Source of the DNA: Novosphingobium rosa NBRC 15208
GTDB lineage: Bacteria > Pseudomonadota > Alphaproteobacteria > Sphingomonadales > Sphingomonadaceae
DNA: 64,000 nt
Direction of reading: 5' to 3'
Assembly: GCF_001598555.1 (NCBI RefSeq)
Contig: NZ_BCZE01000009.1
Coordinates: 140,839-204,838, forward strand
The first letter of the stretch is position 1. Each line of letters starts with the position of its first letter. Below the pieces are notes generated by a model. That model made no database searches. It was given only the letters and a program-made list of their open reading frames with translations, and had not been told where the DNA came from. Shown piece after piece: positions 17,493 through 26,309 of the stretch. The position numbers and the translations under genes are program-made.

Positions 17493-18806
17493 ATGGCCAC
17501 TCTTGCAACACAGAGCCCGCTGCCGCTGATCGAGGTGAGGGGCCTCAACCATTATTACGGGCCCCCGCCGGGCGGCCATCTGGTGCTGGAGGATGTGAAC
17601 CTCACGCTCAACCAGAATGAGGTCGTCGGCCTGCTGGGCCGTTCGGGCTCGGGCAAGTCCACCTTGCTGCGCTCCATCGCCGGGTTGATCCATCCCCGCG
17701 AGGGCAGCGTTGAGCGCATCCCCAGCGAGGATTGCCCCGATCCCAGCGTGGCGATGGTGTTCCAGACCTTCGCCCTGTTCCCCTGGCTGACGGTGCAGCA
17801 GAATGTCGAGCTGGGCCTCGAAGCCCAGAAGGTTCCGCCCGAGGAGCGCCGCCAGCGCGCGCTGGCCGCCATCGATCTGATCGGCCTCGACGGTTTCGAG
17901 AACGCCTATCCCAAGGAGCTGTCAGGCGGCATGCGCCAGCGTGTCGGGCTGGCCCGGGCGCTGGTGGTCAATCCCGCGCTGCTGCTGATGGACGAGCCCT
18001 TTTCCGCGCTCGATGTGCTGACCGCTGAAACGCTGCGCACCGATCTGCTCGATCTGTGGTCGGAGGGACGGATGCCGATCAAGTCGATCCTGATCGTCAC
18101 GCATAACATCGAGGAAGCGGTGCAGATGTGCGACCGCATTCTGGTCTTTTCCAGCAATCCGGGCCGTGTGGTGGCCGAGATCAAGGTCGACATCCCGCGC
18201 CCGCGCGACCGGCTGGACCCGCCCTTCCGCGCGCTGGTGGACGACATCTATGCCCGCATGACAGCCCGGCCCGCTCAGGCCCAGGCCACGCGTGACGGGC
18301 TGTTCCCCGGCACCGGCATTGCGATGGTGCTGCCCCATGTCTCCACCAACACGCTGGCGGGGTTGATTGAGGAGGTCGATGGCACGCCCTTCAACGGCAA
18401 GGCGAGCATGGCCGAACTGGCGGATTCGTTGAACTTCGAGATCGACGACCTGTTTCCCATGGCCGAAACGCTGCAACTGCTGCGCTTCGCCGAATTGCGC
18501 GGCGCGCAGCTGCTGCTGACCCCCGCCGCGCGCCGCTATGCGCAGGCCGAGGTCGATCAGCGCAAGGCGATGTTCGGCGAGGCCCTGTTGGCCCATGTGC
18601 CGCTGGCCCAGCACATCCGCCGCATTCTGGATGAGCGCGCCAGCCACAAGGCCCCCGCCCGCCGTTTCCGCGACGAGCTGGAAGACCACATGAGCGAGGA
18701 TTTCGCCGATGAAACGCTCAAGACCGTGACCAACTGGGGCCGCTACGCAGAAATCTTCACCTATCACGAGGATGACGACCAGTTCAGTCTGGATGATCCG
18801 CAATGA
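17493..18806 (+). CDS. ABC transporter ATPase with C-terminal AAA-associated domain
   Basis: 437 residues. The N-terminal half is an SsuB/TauB-like ATPase: Walker A GRSGSGKST (about residue 53), Q-loop FQTFALFPW, signature LSGGMRQR, Walker B LLLMDEPFSALD, switch His in IVTHNIEEAV. The C-terminal third (about 280-410) matches the AAA-associated domain found on a subset of these ATPases (VSTNTLAGLIEEVD, GKASMAELADSLNFEIDDLFPMAE, HIRRILDERA). It energises the double permease. The C-terminal domain is thought to be regulatory, but its ligand is unknown to me. Confidence 0.85.
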   Translation: MATLATQSPLPLIEVRGLNHYYGPPPGGHLVLEDVNLTLNQNEVVGLLGRSGSGKSTLLRSIAGLIHPREGSVERIPSEDCPDPSVAMVFQTFALFPWLTVQQNVELGLEAQKVPPEERRQRALAAIDLIGLDGFENAYPKELSGGMRQRVGLARALVVNPALLLMDEPFSALDVLTAETLRTDLLDLWSEGRMPIKSILIVTHNIEEAVQMCDRILVFSSNPGRVVAEIKVDIPRPRDRLDPPFRALVDDIYARMTARPAQAQATRDGLFPGTGIAMVLPHVSTNTLAGLIEEVDGTPFNGKASMAELADSLNFEIDDLFPMAETLQLLRFAELRGAQLLLTPAARRYAQAEVDQRKAMFGEALLAHVPLAQHIRRILDERASHKAPARRFRDELEDHMSEDFADETLKTVTNWGRYAEIFTYHEDDDQFSLDDPQ

Positions 18807-18809
18807 GGT

Positions 18810-18840
18810 GAGGCCGTCAGGGCGACGGTGGCGCGGCCTC
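18810..18840 (+). terminator. possible hairpin after the ABC operon
   Basis: GAGGCCG and CGGCCTC can pair over a 17-base loop, four bases after the ATPase stop codon. It is modest and without a T-run. Confidence 0.25.
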
Positions 18841-18938
18841 CATCGCCTCGACATTTATCAGACTGGCGGCAGCCTGTCTCTGGCGTGCTTCGTCAGGGCG
18901 ATCAGGCTGGAGCGGCGGTCTTGCGGATCGGGCGCCCC

Positions 18939-19715
18939 TTAATGCGCCTTGCCCGCCTTTTGCGGCACCAGCCACAGCGCCAGAGCGATGGCGGCCAGCA
19001 GCACCAGCGTGGCCATGTCGCGCCCAAGGTTGAGCCCGCCTTGCGCGAGCGGCTTGTCGAGGAAATCGCCCACGGTGGCGCCCAGCGGACGGGTGAGGAT
19101 GAAGGCGGCCCAGAACAGCGCGGTGCGCGACAGGGCGGTGAGGCGATACATCAGCGCCAGCACCAGCAGCGCCCCGCCGAACACCGCCGCGCCGCCCAGA
19201 TAGCCCAATCCGCCGTCATCGGCCGACCAGTCGCCCAGCGCGGTGCCCAGCGTCTGCGAGAAGGTGATGGTCAGCCAGTAGAAAGCCTCGGCGCGCGGCT
19301 CCGAAACGCTGGTGACAGAGACCGTACCCAGCACCAGCCGCCATGCCAGCAGCGATCCGGCGACGCAGGCCAGCAGCACCGCGCTGCCCCCCGTATAGCC
19401 GATGCCCAGCGAACGGTCGAAGAAATCGGCCAGCGCCGTGCCCGCCGTGGTGGAGGCCAGGATGGTCGCCCAATAGAGCAGGGAATGGAAGCCTTTCGCG
19501 CGGATCTGCGCGGCGACAAGGATCAGCAGCGGAATGCAGAACAGCGCGATGCCGGCGGCATAGCCCATGTCATATTGCTGGGTGAACAGATCGGCGCCGG
19601 TTTCGCCCAGCGTGGTGGCCAGGATCTTTATCACCCAGAAGCCCAGCGTGACGGCGGGCACCTTGGCCAGTGCGGATGCATCGTCCTGAGGCGAGGTGGC
19701 GGGCTGGGAAGGCAT
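18939..19715 (-). CDS. DUF347-repeat membrane protein
   Basis: About 258 residues from ATG 19715; the open frame reaches 19841, but the extra 42 codons look non-coding. A nearly all-hydrophobic protein follows, with four related repeats marked by TLGETGAD, GTALADFFDRSLGIGYTGG, LGTALGDWSADDGGLGYLGG and LGATVGDFLDKPL. Each repeat carries a Gly-Asp/Ala-Asp after a Thr. This fits the COG4705/DUF347 repeat family of integral membrane proteins, whose function is not established. The conserved acidic residues inside membrane helices suggest a cation or solute transporter. It converges on the ABC operon, and the CsoR-type sensor is nearby; a shared metal role is only a guess. Confidence 0.7.
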   Translation of the reverse strand: MPSQPATSPQDDASALAKVPAVTLGFWVIKILATTLGETGADLFTQQYDMGYAAGIALFCIPLLILVAAQIRAKGFHSLLYWATILASTTAGTALADFFDRSLGIGYTGGSAVLLACVAGSLLAWRLVLGTVSVTSVSEPRAEAFYWLTITFSQTLGTALGDWSADDGGLGYLGGAAVFGGALLVLALMYRLTALSRTALFWAAFILTRPLGATVGDFLDKPLAQGGLNLGRDMATLVLLAAIALALWLVPQKAGKAH

Positions 19716-19844
19716 GCTGGTCTGTTGTCCTGAAAAGGTCTGCCGGTGGGGATCGGTCCCCTGTATGAGACCGCGCGGGCAAGCGCCATCACCGGATCGC
19801 AAGGTTGGGAAATGACAATCTTGAGGCCATGTCTGCGACAAGAA

Positions 19845-19879
19845 GGCCGGTTGCAGCGGCGACCAGACTGCAACCGGCC
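19845..19879 (-). terminator. terminator hairpin of the receptor operon
   Basis: GGCCGGTTGCAG and CTGCAACCGGCC give a perfect 12-bp stem, followed on the minus strand by TTCTTGT. It begins 12 bp after the receptor stop codon. Confidence 0.65.
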
Positions 19880-19891
19880 CGTGGCGTGAAA

Positions 19892-22333
19892 TCAGTATTT
19901 TACGCGCACATCCATCAGGAAGGAACGCGGCGGCAGGAAGTTGAACTGGTCTGCACCCGCGTAATAGGTCTGGCCGCCCACCACGGTCGTGCCGCCATTC
20001 GACACGGCGGTGATCGCCCGGCTGTTGAACACGTTCGACACGGTGGCGCCGATGCGGAAGTGCTGGCCGATCTCCTGGCTGATCGCGAACTCGCCCGTGC
20101 TGTAGGGGCTGAGGCGATACATGCGGATGCCGGTGGTGGTGGTCACGGCGGCGGACAGTTCGGTGGCGTACTGCGGTCCGGTGAACTTCTGGCTGAAGGA
20201 CACGCGGGTGCCATGGTGCTTGTAGATCAGCCCCGCCGCCGCCGTGCTGAACGGCGCCTTGGCGATCTGCGCTCTCGTGCTGCCCGAATGGGCATAGTTG
20301 TAGGAGCCATTGCCGAACAGCGTCAGCCCTTCGATGGGCATATAGGCCAGCTGGCCTTCCACGCCCTTGTAATGCACGCTGCCGATGTTCACCAGCGCGC
20401 CAGAGATGGCGCCGACCGAATTGTCCGTGGCGATCTTGTTGTTCACGTCGATCTTGTAGACATCGACGTCCACCGAGACCTTCTTGCCATGCCAGACCGA
20501 ACCCAGCTGATAGTTGGTCGAGGTCTGCGGCTTGACCGAAGCCAGAGCGGTGCTCTGCTGCACCGAGCTGCCGGTGCCGGTGGTGGGCGTGTAGAAGCTC
20601 GACAGATCAGGCACATACATGCCCTGCGCATACTGGCCATAGACCGACAGATTCTGCACCGGCTGCCAGTTGATAGTGGCGAAGGGCAGAGTCTTGGTCC
20701 AGGTGTGCGAATTGTTCGAGGGCGAGCGGTTGGCGTCGGCATTGACCAGCGCGTTCACGCCGCGGTTGAAGTTCACATACTTCACGCCGGGCGTGACCGA
20801 GAGCGTATCGGTGGGTCGGATTTCGAACTCGCCGAAGAGCTGGAACTGATCCCAGCTCGAATTCTGCTCATACTTCAGATTGGCCATCGAGATCGAGGGA
20901 TATTGCGACGTGGCCGCCGTACCCAGATTGGCGTTCTGGTCATAGCTGGGCAGGCCGGTGGCCCAGTCGAAATCCCAGGTGTGGCGCCAGCTGTTGGCAT
21001 GCTCGTACCAGCCGCCGACCTTCACCTTGCCGTACTGGAAGGTGTAATCGACCTGGCCGATGTAGCCCAGCACGCGATACTTGTTCAGCTTGTTGTAGCC
21101 GGGAATGCCCGCAACGGCATTGGGCACATAGGGCGAGGCCGCGGTGCCCGCGCCGGAGAAGCTCGGCACGACACCGTTGGTGGCGCCCTTCAGCACCTTG
21201 GTGGTGTTCCCCGAGAGCGTGTTGTTGGTGTAACCGTACATATAGACACGGTTGTCCATCGAGAAACCGCTGCCCAGCTCGCTCTGCAGGCGGAGATAGG
21301 AGAAGTCGGTGGCCTTGTCGGTGCGATTGTACTTCCAGTAATCCTGCTTCGTCGGATCGCTGCCCATGCCATAATTCAGCCCATATTGGCCGATGTTGGA
21401 GCTGGCGGTGCAATTGGTGGCCTTCAGCGTGGCCTCGCCCGAAACCTGAGCGCCGCAGCTCGCGCCCTTCAGCACGTCGGACTGATAGTAGAAGTTGCGG
21501 TTGTAGGTGCTCAGGATGGTCAGCGTGTTATGCTCGCCGATGGGCACCACGCCCTTGAAGAACAGGTTCTTGGAATTGACCGGCGAATTGGTCAGCGCAC
21601 CGTCTGAACGCAGATACTGCCCGGCCAGCACGAATTTGGCGCCGTTCAGGCTGTCGATCTTGCCGCTCTGGAGTTCGAAACGGCCGATGGCGCTGTTCCA
21701 GTTGCCCAGCAGACCTTCGGCCATCACGCCGCGCTTGTCGCTGACGCCGCGCGAATACATGTTGAGGTTGCCGCCATAGGTGGCCTGACCTAGCTGGCTG
21801 GCGTTGCCCGGGCCGCGATCGACCACGATGGTCTCGATCGTGTCCGAGGGGAAGAAGGCGGTGGAGTGATGGGTGGGGTTGTTGGTGTCGGCAAAGGGGA
21901 TCGAGTCATAGGTGACGTTGTATTCGCCATCCTGAAAGCCGCGGATCACCGCCTTGGTCTCGCCAAAGCCCAGACCGTTGCCGGTGCCGGTGATCGAGAC
22001 GCTGGGCGTCAGCGCGATCAGCTCGTTGAAGTCCGAGGCGGCATTGGCGTTGTCGATGAAGTCGCGGCTGACCGCCGACTGCGGCTGGGTGGTGGTCAGC
22101 GAAGCCGAGAGCGGGGCGGCCTGCGCCGTGCCCGAACCCAGCACGATGATGTCCGAAGAGGTCAGCGCCTGCTTGTCATTGGCCTGACCGGCCTGATTGG
22201 CGCTGGTCGATTGCGGATCGGCGGGATTGTCCGCCGGTGCGGGTGCGGGCTCTGTGGCGGCCAGAGCAGAGGTGGCGACGAGGACGGCGGCCAGCGCCGT
22301 GCCGCCCTTCAGCAATGAAGGAAGAGAAATCAT
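19892..22333 (-). CDS. TonB-dependent outer-membrane receptor
   Basis: About 813 residues from ATG 22333, chosen because a signal peptide (MISLPSLLKGGTALAAVLVATSALAA) and an AGGGGG ribosome site start there; the upstream part of the frame is not signal-like. A candidate TonB box DIIVLGSG, a plug domain (GFQDGEYNVTYDSIPFAD, VDRGPGNASQLGQATYGGNLNMYSRG) and a 22-strand barrel ending in an aromatic residue (MDVRVKY) are visible. There is no N-terminal STN signalling domain. It is the last gene of an operon with an acid phosphatase and a beta-propeller protein behind a Pho box, which suggests uptake of a phosphate-containing or phosphate-released compound. Confidence 0.9.
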   Translation of the reverse strand: MISLPSLLKGGTALAAVLVATSALAATEPAPAPADNPADPQSTSANQAGQANDKQALTSSDIIVLGSGTAQAAPLSASLTTTQPQSAVSRDFIDNANAASDFNELIALTPSVSITGTGNGLGFGETKAVIRGFQDGEYNVTYDSIPFADTNNPTHHSTAFFPSDTIETIVVDRGPGNASQLGQATYGGNLNMYSRGVSDKRGVMAEGLLGNWNSAIGRFELQSGKIDSLNGAKFVLAGQYLRSDGALTNSPVNSKNLFFKGVVPIGEHNTLTILSTYNRNFYYQSDVLKGASCGAQVSGEATLKATNCTASSNIGQYGLNYGMGSDPTKQDYWKYNRTDKATDFSYLRLQSELGSGFSMDNRVYMYGYTNNTLSGNTTKVLKGATNGVVPSFSGAGTAASPYVPNAVAGIPGYNKLNKYRVLGYIGQVDYTFQYGKVKVGGWYEHANSWRHTWDFDWATGLPSYDQNANLGTAATSQYPSISMANLKYEQNSSWDQFQLFGEFEIRPTDTLSVTPGVKYVNFNRGVNALVNADANRSPSNNSHTWTKTLPFATINWQPVQNLSVYGQYAQGMYVPDLSSFYTPTTGTGSSVQQSTALASVKPQTSTNYQLGSVWHGKKVSVDVDVYKIDVNNKIATDNSVGAISGALVNIGSVHYKGVEGQLAYMPIEGLTLFGNGSYNYAHSGSTRAQIAKAPFSTAAAGLIYKHHGTRVSFSQKFTGPQYATELSAAVTTTTGIRMYRLSPYSTGEFAISQEIGQHFRIGATVSNVFNSRAITAVSNGGTTVVGGQTYYAGADQFNFLPPRSFLMDVRVKY

Positions 22334-22358
22334 GATAAAAGCCCCCTGAAGGAAGGAA

Positions 22359-23057
22359 TTACGGCTTGGAGAGTTCGGCACGCGCGGCAGCGATCTTGCC
22401 GGCCAGACGCGGATCGGCGAGCAGGTCGATGCCCACCATCGTGCCGATGACATGGCTGGCCTCGGTGTCGCTGGCATAATGCGCGCCGCAATATTCGCGG
22501 CTCATCGCATAGTCGGCGGCGCGGGCGAGGATGGCATCCGCCTTGGCAGGCATCAGATGCGCCAGCACCCAGCCCACCGAATAGCCCAGCGTCGAATGGC
22601 CCGAGGGATAGGAGCGGTATTCCGGCTTGGCCGGATCGGGCTTGTGCTCGCAGAAGGGGATCGAGGGATCGGCGCTGTAGGGGCGCATGCGGTGGAAGAA
22701 GGTCTTGCTCTTGTCCGCTGCCAGATCGCCCTCGGACTGCACCAGCGTCAGCAACGCCCAGGTGGCGGGCTTGGTCTTCAGATCGAAGCCGACGACATTG
22801 TTGAACAGCGAGGGGTTCTCATTGTCGCTGTCCACCTTGGCCTGCGCCAGACGCTCCGGGCTGGCCTTGGCGAGCAGGCGGTGCAGGGTTTCCAGCTCGA
22901 AAGCCTCGGAGGCCGAGCCATGGGCGGCAGGCGGCGGAAGGATCTGCGAAGGGGTGAACTTGGCGGCATCCAGATAGTCGAGATGCTTGGGGGCTTCGGC
23001 CTGCGCAACAGCGGGGAGGGCGGCGCAAGCCAGCGCGAGGGAGAGAAAGCGCTTCAT
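22359..23057 (-). CDS. class A non-specific acid phosphatase (PAP2 superfamily)
   Basis: 232 residues with a cleavable signal peptide (ALACAALPAVAQA). The full class A signature is present in order: K-X6-RP in KTFFHRMRP, PSGH in YRSYPSGHSTLGYS, and SR-X5-H-X3-D in SREYCGAHYASD. The enzyme should release phosphate from small organic phosphates in the periplasm through a phospho-histidine intermediate. It lies 25 bp before the TonB receptor and 26 bp after the beta-propeller gene, all on the minus strand. The length (about 230-250) is normal for PhoN/PhoC-type enzymes. Confidence 0.92.
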   Translation of the reverse strand: MKRFLSLALACAALPAVAQAEAPKHLDYLDAAKFTPSQILPPPAAHGSASEAFELETLHRLLAKASPERLAQAKVDSDNENPSLFNNVVGFDLKTKPATWALLTLVQSEGDLAADKSKTFFHRMRPYSADPSIPFCEHKPDPAKPEYRSYPSGHSTLGYSVGWVLAHLMPAKADAILARAADYAMSREYCGAHYASDTEASHVIGTMVGIDLLADPRLAGKIAAARAELSKP

Positions 23058-23083
23058 GGTGTATTCCTTTGGGAAAGCTTGCG

Positions 23084-24109
23084 TCAGGCCTTGGGGGCCA
23101 CGATCAGGATGGTGAAGGTGCCGGGCAGCGGCTTGCCGCGCTTGGCGCCGGGCTCGGGCGTGGCCAGCGTGGCGGTGGGCAGATAGATGCGCCCGTCACG
23201 CGGGTCGACGGCGCCGGTCTTGGCGCCCACCTGCGTGGGGATTACCTGCGCCACGGTCACCTTGTTGGCATCGGCGATGGAGAGAGCCACCAGCGTGCCG
23301 CTGCCGCCGCAGGGCACGAAGGCCAGGCCGCGCGCTTCGTCCAGCAGCACGGCATCGGCGTCCTTGCCGATCGGCAGGGTGGTCAGCGTCTTGCCGCTGG
23401 CCGTATCAACCACCAGAGCCACACCGTTCGCGCAGGCCGAAATCAGCCGCGTGCCGTGCGCGAAGCGGGCCAGACCCGTGGGCCCCTCGCAGCCGGGCAG
23501 GTCGATCTTGCGCAGCAGCCTGCCCCTGGCCAGATCGACTTCGGCGATCTTGGCCGCGTCCTCCAGATTGATGAAGGCGCCGCCCTTGCCATTGCTGACG
23601 GCGAATTCCAGACCGCCCGCCAGCGTCATCGTGCCCACCACCTTGCGGCTTTTGGCATCGATGGTGGTGATCGTGTCATTGCCGGGGCTCATCACGGCAA
23701 CCTTGCCGGTCTGCGCGTCATAGAAGGCGGCGTCGGGCTTCTGGCCGCTGGGCACCTGCGCGTCGATATGGCCGGTGGCGGCGTCGATAAAGCGCGTCAT
23801 GCCGGTCTTGCCGTCGGTCTGCACCACGGTCTTGCCGCCATCGATGGCCACGGCCTGATGGCTGCCATCAGCTGCGGCGAGCGCATCGGTGACCTTATGC
23901 GTGGCGATGTCCATCGCCATCACCGCATTGCTGCGCGCGACATACAGCACACCGCGCACGGGATCGACATTGGCGAAATCCCAGCCGCCATCGGCACCGG
24001 CCACCTTGTCCACAACGGCATAGGCCGGGGCGGAAGCGGCATGGCTGACAGAGGCGGACGCAAGACAGCAGACGGCAAGCGCCGTCGACCCCAAGAAGCG
24101 GGTGAGCAT
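23084..24109 (-). CDS. secreted YncE-like beta-propeller protein
   Basis: 341 residues. The signal peptide ends near SVSHAA. Repeated blades of about 40 residues follow (GVLYVARSNAVMAMDIATHKV, VAVMSPGNDTITTIDAKSRKVVGTM, RLISACANGVALVVDTASGKTLTTL), typical of the YncE/YVTN seven-bladed propellers. YncE in E. coli is periplasmic and linked to TonB-type outer-membrane uptake, but its ligand is not settled. First gene of the operon with the phosphatase and the receptor; the Pho box lies about 70 bp upstream. Confidence 0.85.
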   Translation of the reverse strand: MLTRFLGSTALAVCCLASASVSHAASAPAYAVVDKVAGADGGWDFANVDPVRGVLYVARSNAVMAMDIATHKVTDALAAADGSHQAVAIDGGKTVVQTDGKTGMTRFIDAATGHIDAQVPSGQKPDAAFYDAQTGKVAVMSPGNDTITTIDAKSRKVVGTMTLAGGLEFAVSNGKGGAFINLEDAAKIAEVDLARGRLLRKIDLPGCEGPTGLARFAHGTRLISACANGVALVVDTASGKTLTTLPIGKDADAVLLDEARGLAFVPCGGSGTLVALSIADANKVTVAQVIPTQVGAKTGAVDPRDGRIYLPTATLATPEPGAKRGKPLPGTFTILIVAPKA

Positions 24110-24178
24110 AGGATGGACCCTGTGTTATGAAAAGAAAGTGCAACGCGAACTTGACGAGCTGCGGACTAGGCGGATCAG

Positions 24179-24196
24179 ATGACTGATCTGTGACGG
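24179..24196 (-). promoter_or_regulatory. Pho box (PhoB site)
   Basis: On the minus strand CCGTCACAGATCAGTCAT matches the alphaproteobacterial Pho box CTGTCAYAWAWCTGTCAY at 15 of 18 positions, including both GTCA cores spaced 11 bp apart. It lies 70-87 bp upstream of the yncE-like ATG. It implies induction of the phosphatase/receptor operon under phosphate limitation. Confidence 0.65.
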
Positions 24197-24640
24197 TTTC
24201 GTTGACTTGGTCAGGAAAAGACCAACATTGGCAAATTATAATAATGCCGTAATGTTCAGTATTGGATCAATGAATTGAATAATATGAAAAAATGAACGCG
24301 GGTAAGCCGATCGAGCGGGCTGGCGCCGATGGCAGGAGCGGTCCGGGGCATGGCGATTGGCGCAAGCATTGTGCAAGGCGTGCCCATCGTGGCCGCGTTC
24401 TCTTGCGATCTGGTGCTGGCTGCTCTGAACCAGTCTGCCGATTGCAGCCCAAAAGCTGACAGGCAGGGGCGCCCTTGCGGGGAGGGCGATGGCAGGCGGC
24501 GATGTGCGCTTTGTAAGCGGGAAGAGGCCGGGCGCTTCCTCGATCGGGAAGGCGGATATCTGCCTCCGGGACGGAGACAGGCAGGCCCGATGCCCGAAAA
24601 AGGACCGCTGCCGCGTCCCCTTTCGGGCCGGGTGTTCAGA
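24197..24640. other. intergenic region without a supported gene
   Basis: Between the Pho box and the end of the GMC gene. An unusually AT-rich patch (about 24225-24295, with repeated AATAAT/AATATG) stands out from the GC-rich surroundings. I see no convincing coding frame, hairpin or RNA gene here. Confidence 0.5.
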
Positions 24641-26239
24641 TCATGCGAAGTAACGCGATACCAGCATCTTCGAGGCATGAAGCGCCAGGGCCTGCGTCGG
24701 CGCATTGGTGTTGCCGCTGGTGATCGTGGGCATGATCGAGGCATCGATCACATGCAGCGCATCGATGCCCCGGACCTGCAATGTCGCATCGACCACGGCA
24801 AGATCGTCGGTGCCCATGCGGCAGGTGCCGACCGGGTGCCACATAGTGGTGGCCACCGCCTTGACGAAGTCGGCGATCTCCTCGTCGCTCTGCTTGTCCG
24901 TGCCGGGAAGAACCTCTTCCTCGATGATGTCGACCAGCGATTCCTGGCTCATCACCTTGCGCACCGCCTTGACCGCAGCGACGCCCACCTTGAGGTCATA
25001 GGCATCGCCGATGAAGTTGGGATCGATCAGCGGCATGGAGGTGGGATCGGCATTGGCCAGGCGCACCGTACCGCGGCTTCTGGGCTGCAGCACCACGGTG
25101 GCGAAGGTCACGCCGGAACGCGATCCGGTGGCATTGAGCCCGTCGAGCGCGATAATCGGCTCATGATAGCACTGGACCGTGGGCTGTTCGTTGCCCGGAT
25201 CGAGCGGATCCCAATAGGACACCGTCTCGATCCCGTTGCCCGAGGCGGGGCCGTCCTTGGTGAGCAAATAGCGTGCGCCCGCCACCAGTGAGCCGAAGCC
25301 ATGCGCGGCGCTCTGATAGCCGATCTTGCCTTTCACATAGGCGGAGATCGGGATGATGGGGTGGTCGTGCAGGTTTTCGCCGACGCCGGGCAGATCCAGC
25401 TTCACCGTGATGCCGAACTGTTCGAGATGCTTGCGCGGGCCAATGCCCGAATGCATCAGGATCTTGGGCGATTGCACCGCGCCTGCCGAAACGATCACCA
25501 GATCGGCATGGATCTCCTGCTCGGCGCCATCGTGCAGCACCCTCACGCCGGTGGCGCGCTTGCCTTCGACCAGCACCTTGGTGACGGTTCGATTGGTCAG
25601 TAGCTTGACGCGTCCGCTGGCCAGATGCTGGTTGAGGTGGGCCACGGCGGCGCTCCAGCGCTTGCCATTGAGCGTGTTGGTCTGCACCGGCGAGACACCG
25701 TCCTGACGCTCGCCGTTGTAATCGGCATTGTACGGCAGGCCGTATTCCTGAAAGGCCCTCATGCAGCGCAGGTTCAGCTCGTTGATGCCCTTGGGCAGCT
25801 CGACCGAGAGCTGGCCATGGATGCCGTGATGGGCATTGTGGAAGGTGTCGTTGCGTTCCTGCTCGATGAAGGTGGCGGTCATCGTCTCCCATGACCAGTC
25901 GCCGGTATCGCCCACCGCCTCCTGCCAGATGTCGAAGTCCTGCTTCTGGCCGCGCACATAGCACATGGCGTTGATCGAGCTGCCGCCGCCCACGACCTTG
26001 CCCATGCGGTAGCGCCGGACCGAGCCATGGACCGGCACTGTATCATAGGCCCAGACATGGCGGTCCTTGGCAAGGATCGCCGAATAGCCGGCGGGGATAT
26101 GGATCATCGGATCATTGTCCTTGCCGCCTGCCTCCAGCACGGCAATCGAGGCGCTGGTGTGGCGGGCCAGATAATCGGCCACCACGCAGCCGGCCGCGCC
26201 ACTGCCTACGATCACGACGTCGAACTTTTCTGAGGGCAT
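24641..26239 (-). CDS. GMC-family FAD-dependent alcohol oxidoreductase
   Basis: 532 residues from ATG 26239, with CAGGAG in front; the frame runs further upstream, but only from here does the protein match. The FAD-binding start FDVVIVGSGAAGCVVA, the GMC signature region KVVGGGSSINAMCYVRG, the second signature SAGAVQSPKILMHSGIGP, and the C-terminal WHPVGTCRMG with a GNTNAP segment are all present, as in choline, alkanol and polyethylene-glycol dehydrogenases. It should oxidise a primary alcohol to an aldehyde. It forms an operon with a MetA-like outer-membrane protein under a CatM/BenM-type site, so an aromatic alcohol such as benzyl alcohol, feeding the aldehyde dehydrogenase and benABCD, is a plausible substrate (inference). 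Confidence 0.85.
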   Translation of the reverse strand: MPSEKFDVVIVGSGAAGCVVADYLARHTSASIAVLEAGGKDNDPMIHIPAGYSAILAKDRHVWAYDTVPVHGSVRRYRMGKVVGGGSSINAMCYVRGQKQDFDIWQEAVGDTGDWSWETMTATFIEQERNDTFHNAHHGIHGQLSVELPKGINELNLRCMRAFQEYGLPYNADYNGERQDGVSPVQTNTLNGKRWSAAVAHLNQHLASGRVKLLTNRTVTKVLVEGKRATGVRVLHDGAEQEIHADLVIVSAGAVQSPKILMHSGIGPRKHLEQFGITVKLDLPGVGENLHDHPIIPISAYVKGKIGYQSAAHGFGSLVAGARYLLTKDGPASGNGIETVSYWDPLDPGNEQPTVQCYHEPIIALDGLNATGSRSGVTFATVVLQPRSRGTVRLANADPTSMPLIDPNFIGDAYDLKVGVAAVKAVRKVMSQESLVDIIEEEVLPGTDKQSDEEIADFVKAVATTMWHPVGTCRMGTDDLAVVDATLQVRGIDALHVIDASIMPTITSGNTNAPTQALALHASKMLVSRYFA

Positions 26240-26309
26240 TCTACTGCTCCTGTTGGGGGTGAGCTTGTTGCGCGAGATGCAGGGGGAAAGCTGGTCTGGC
26301 CACTGGCGG

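Noticed and set aside
15723..18806. Firm nitrate or sulfonate transporter assignment for the ABC genes
   Set aside because: The family label is generic; there is no binding protein, no assimilation gene nearby, and a metal sensor is divergent.
19716..19844. Possible manganese-type riboswitch before the DUF347 gene
   Set aside because: A GGGG-N6-CCCC hairpin is present, but I cannot find the conserved internal-loop sequences of yybP-ykoY RNAs, so no riboswitch is claimed.
19805..21607. 600-codon plus-strand frame opposite the first TonB receptor
   Set aside because: It is a frame shadow of the receptor gene in GC-rich DNA: Arg/Gly/His-rich composition, no domain, no ribosome site.
24188..24205. 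Plus-strand CTGTGAC-type repeat as a second Pho box
   Set aside because: It matches the consensus poorly and points away from the operon; the minus-strand site at 24179-24196 is much better.
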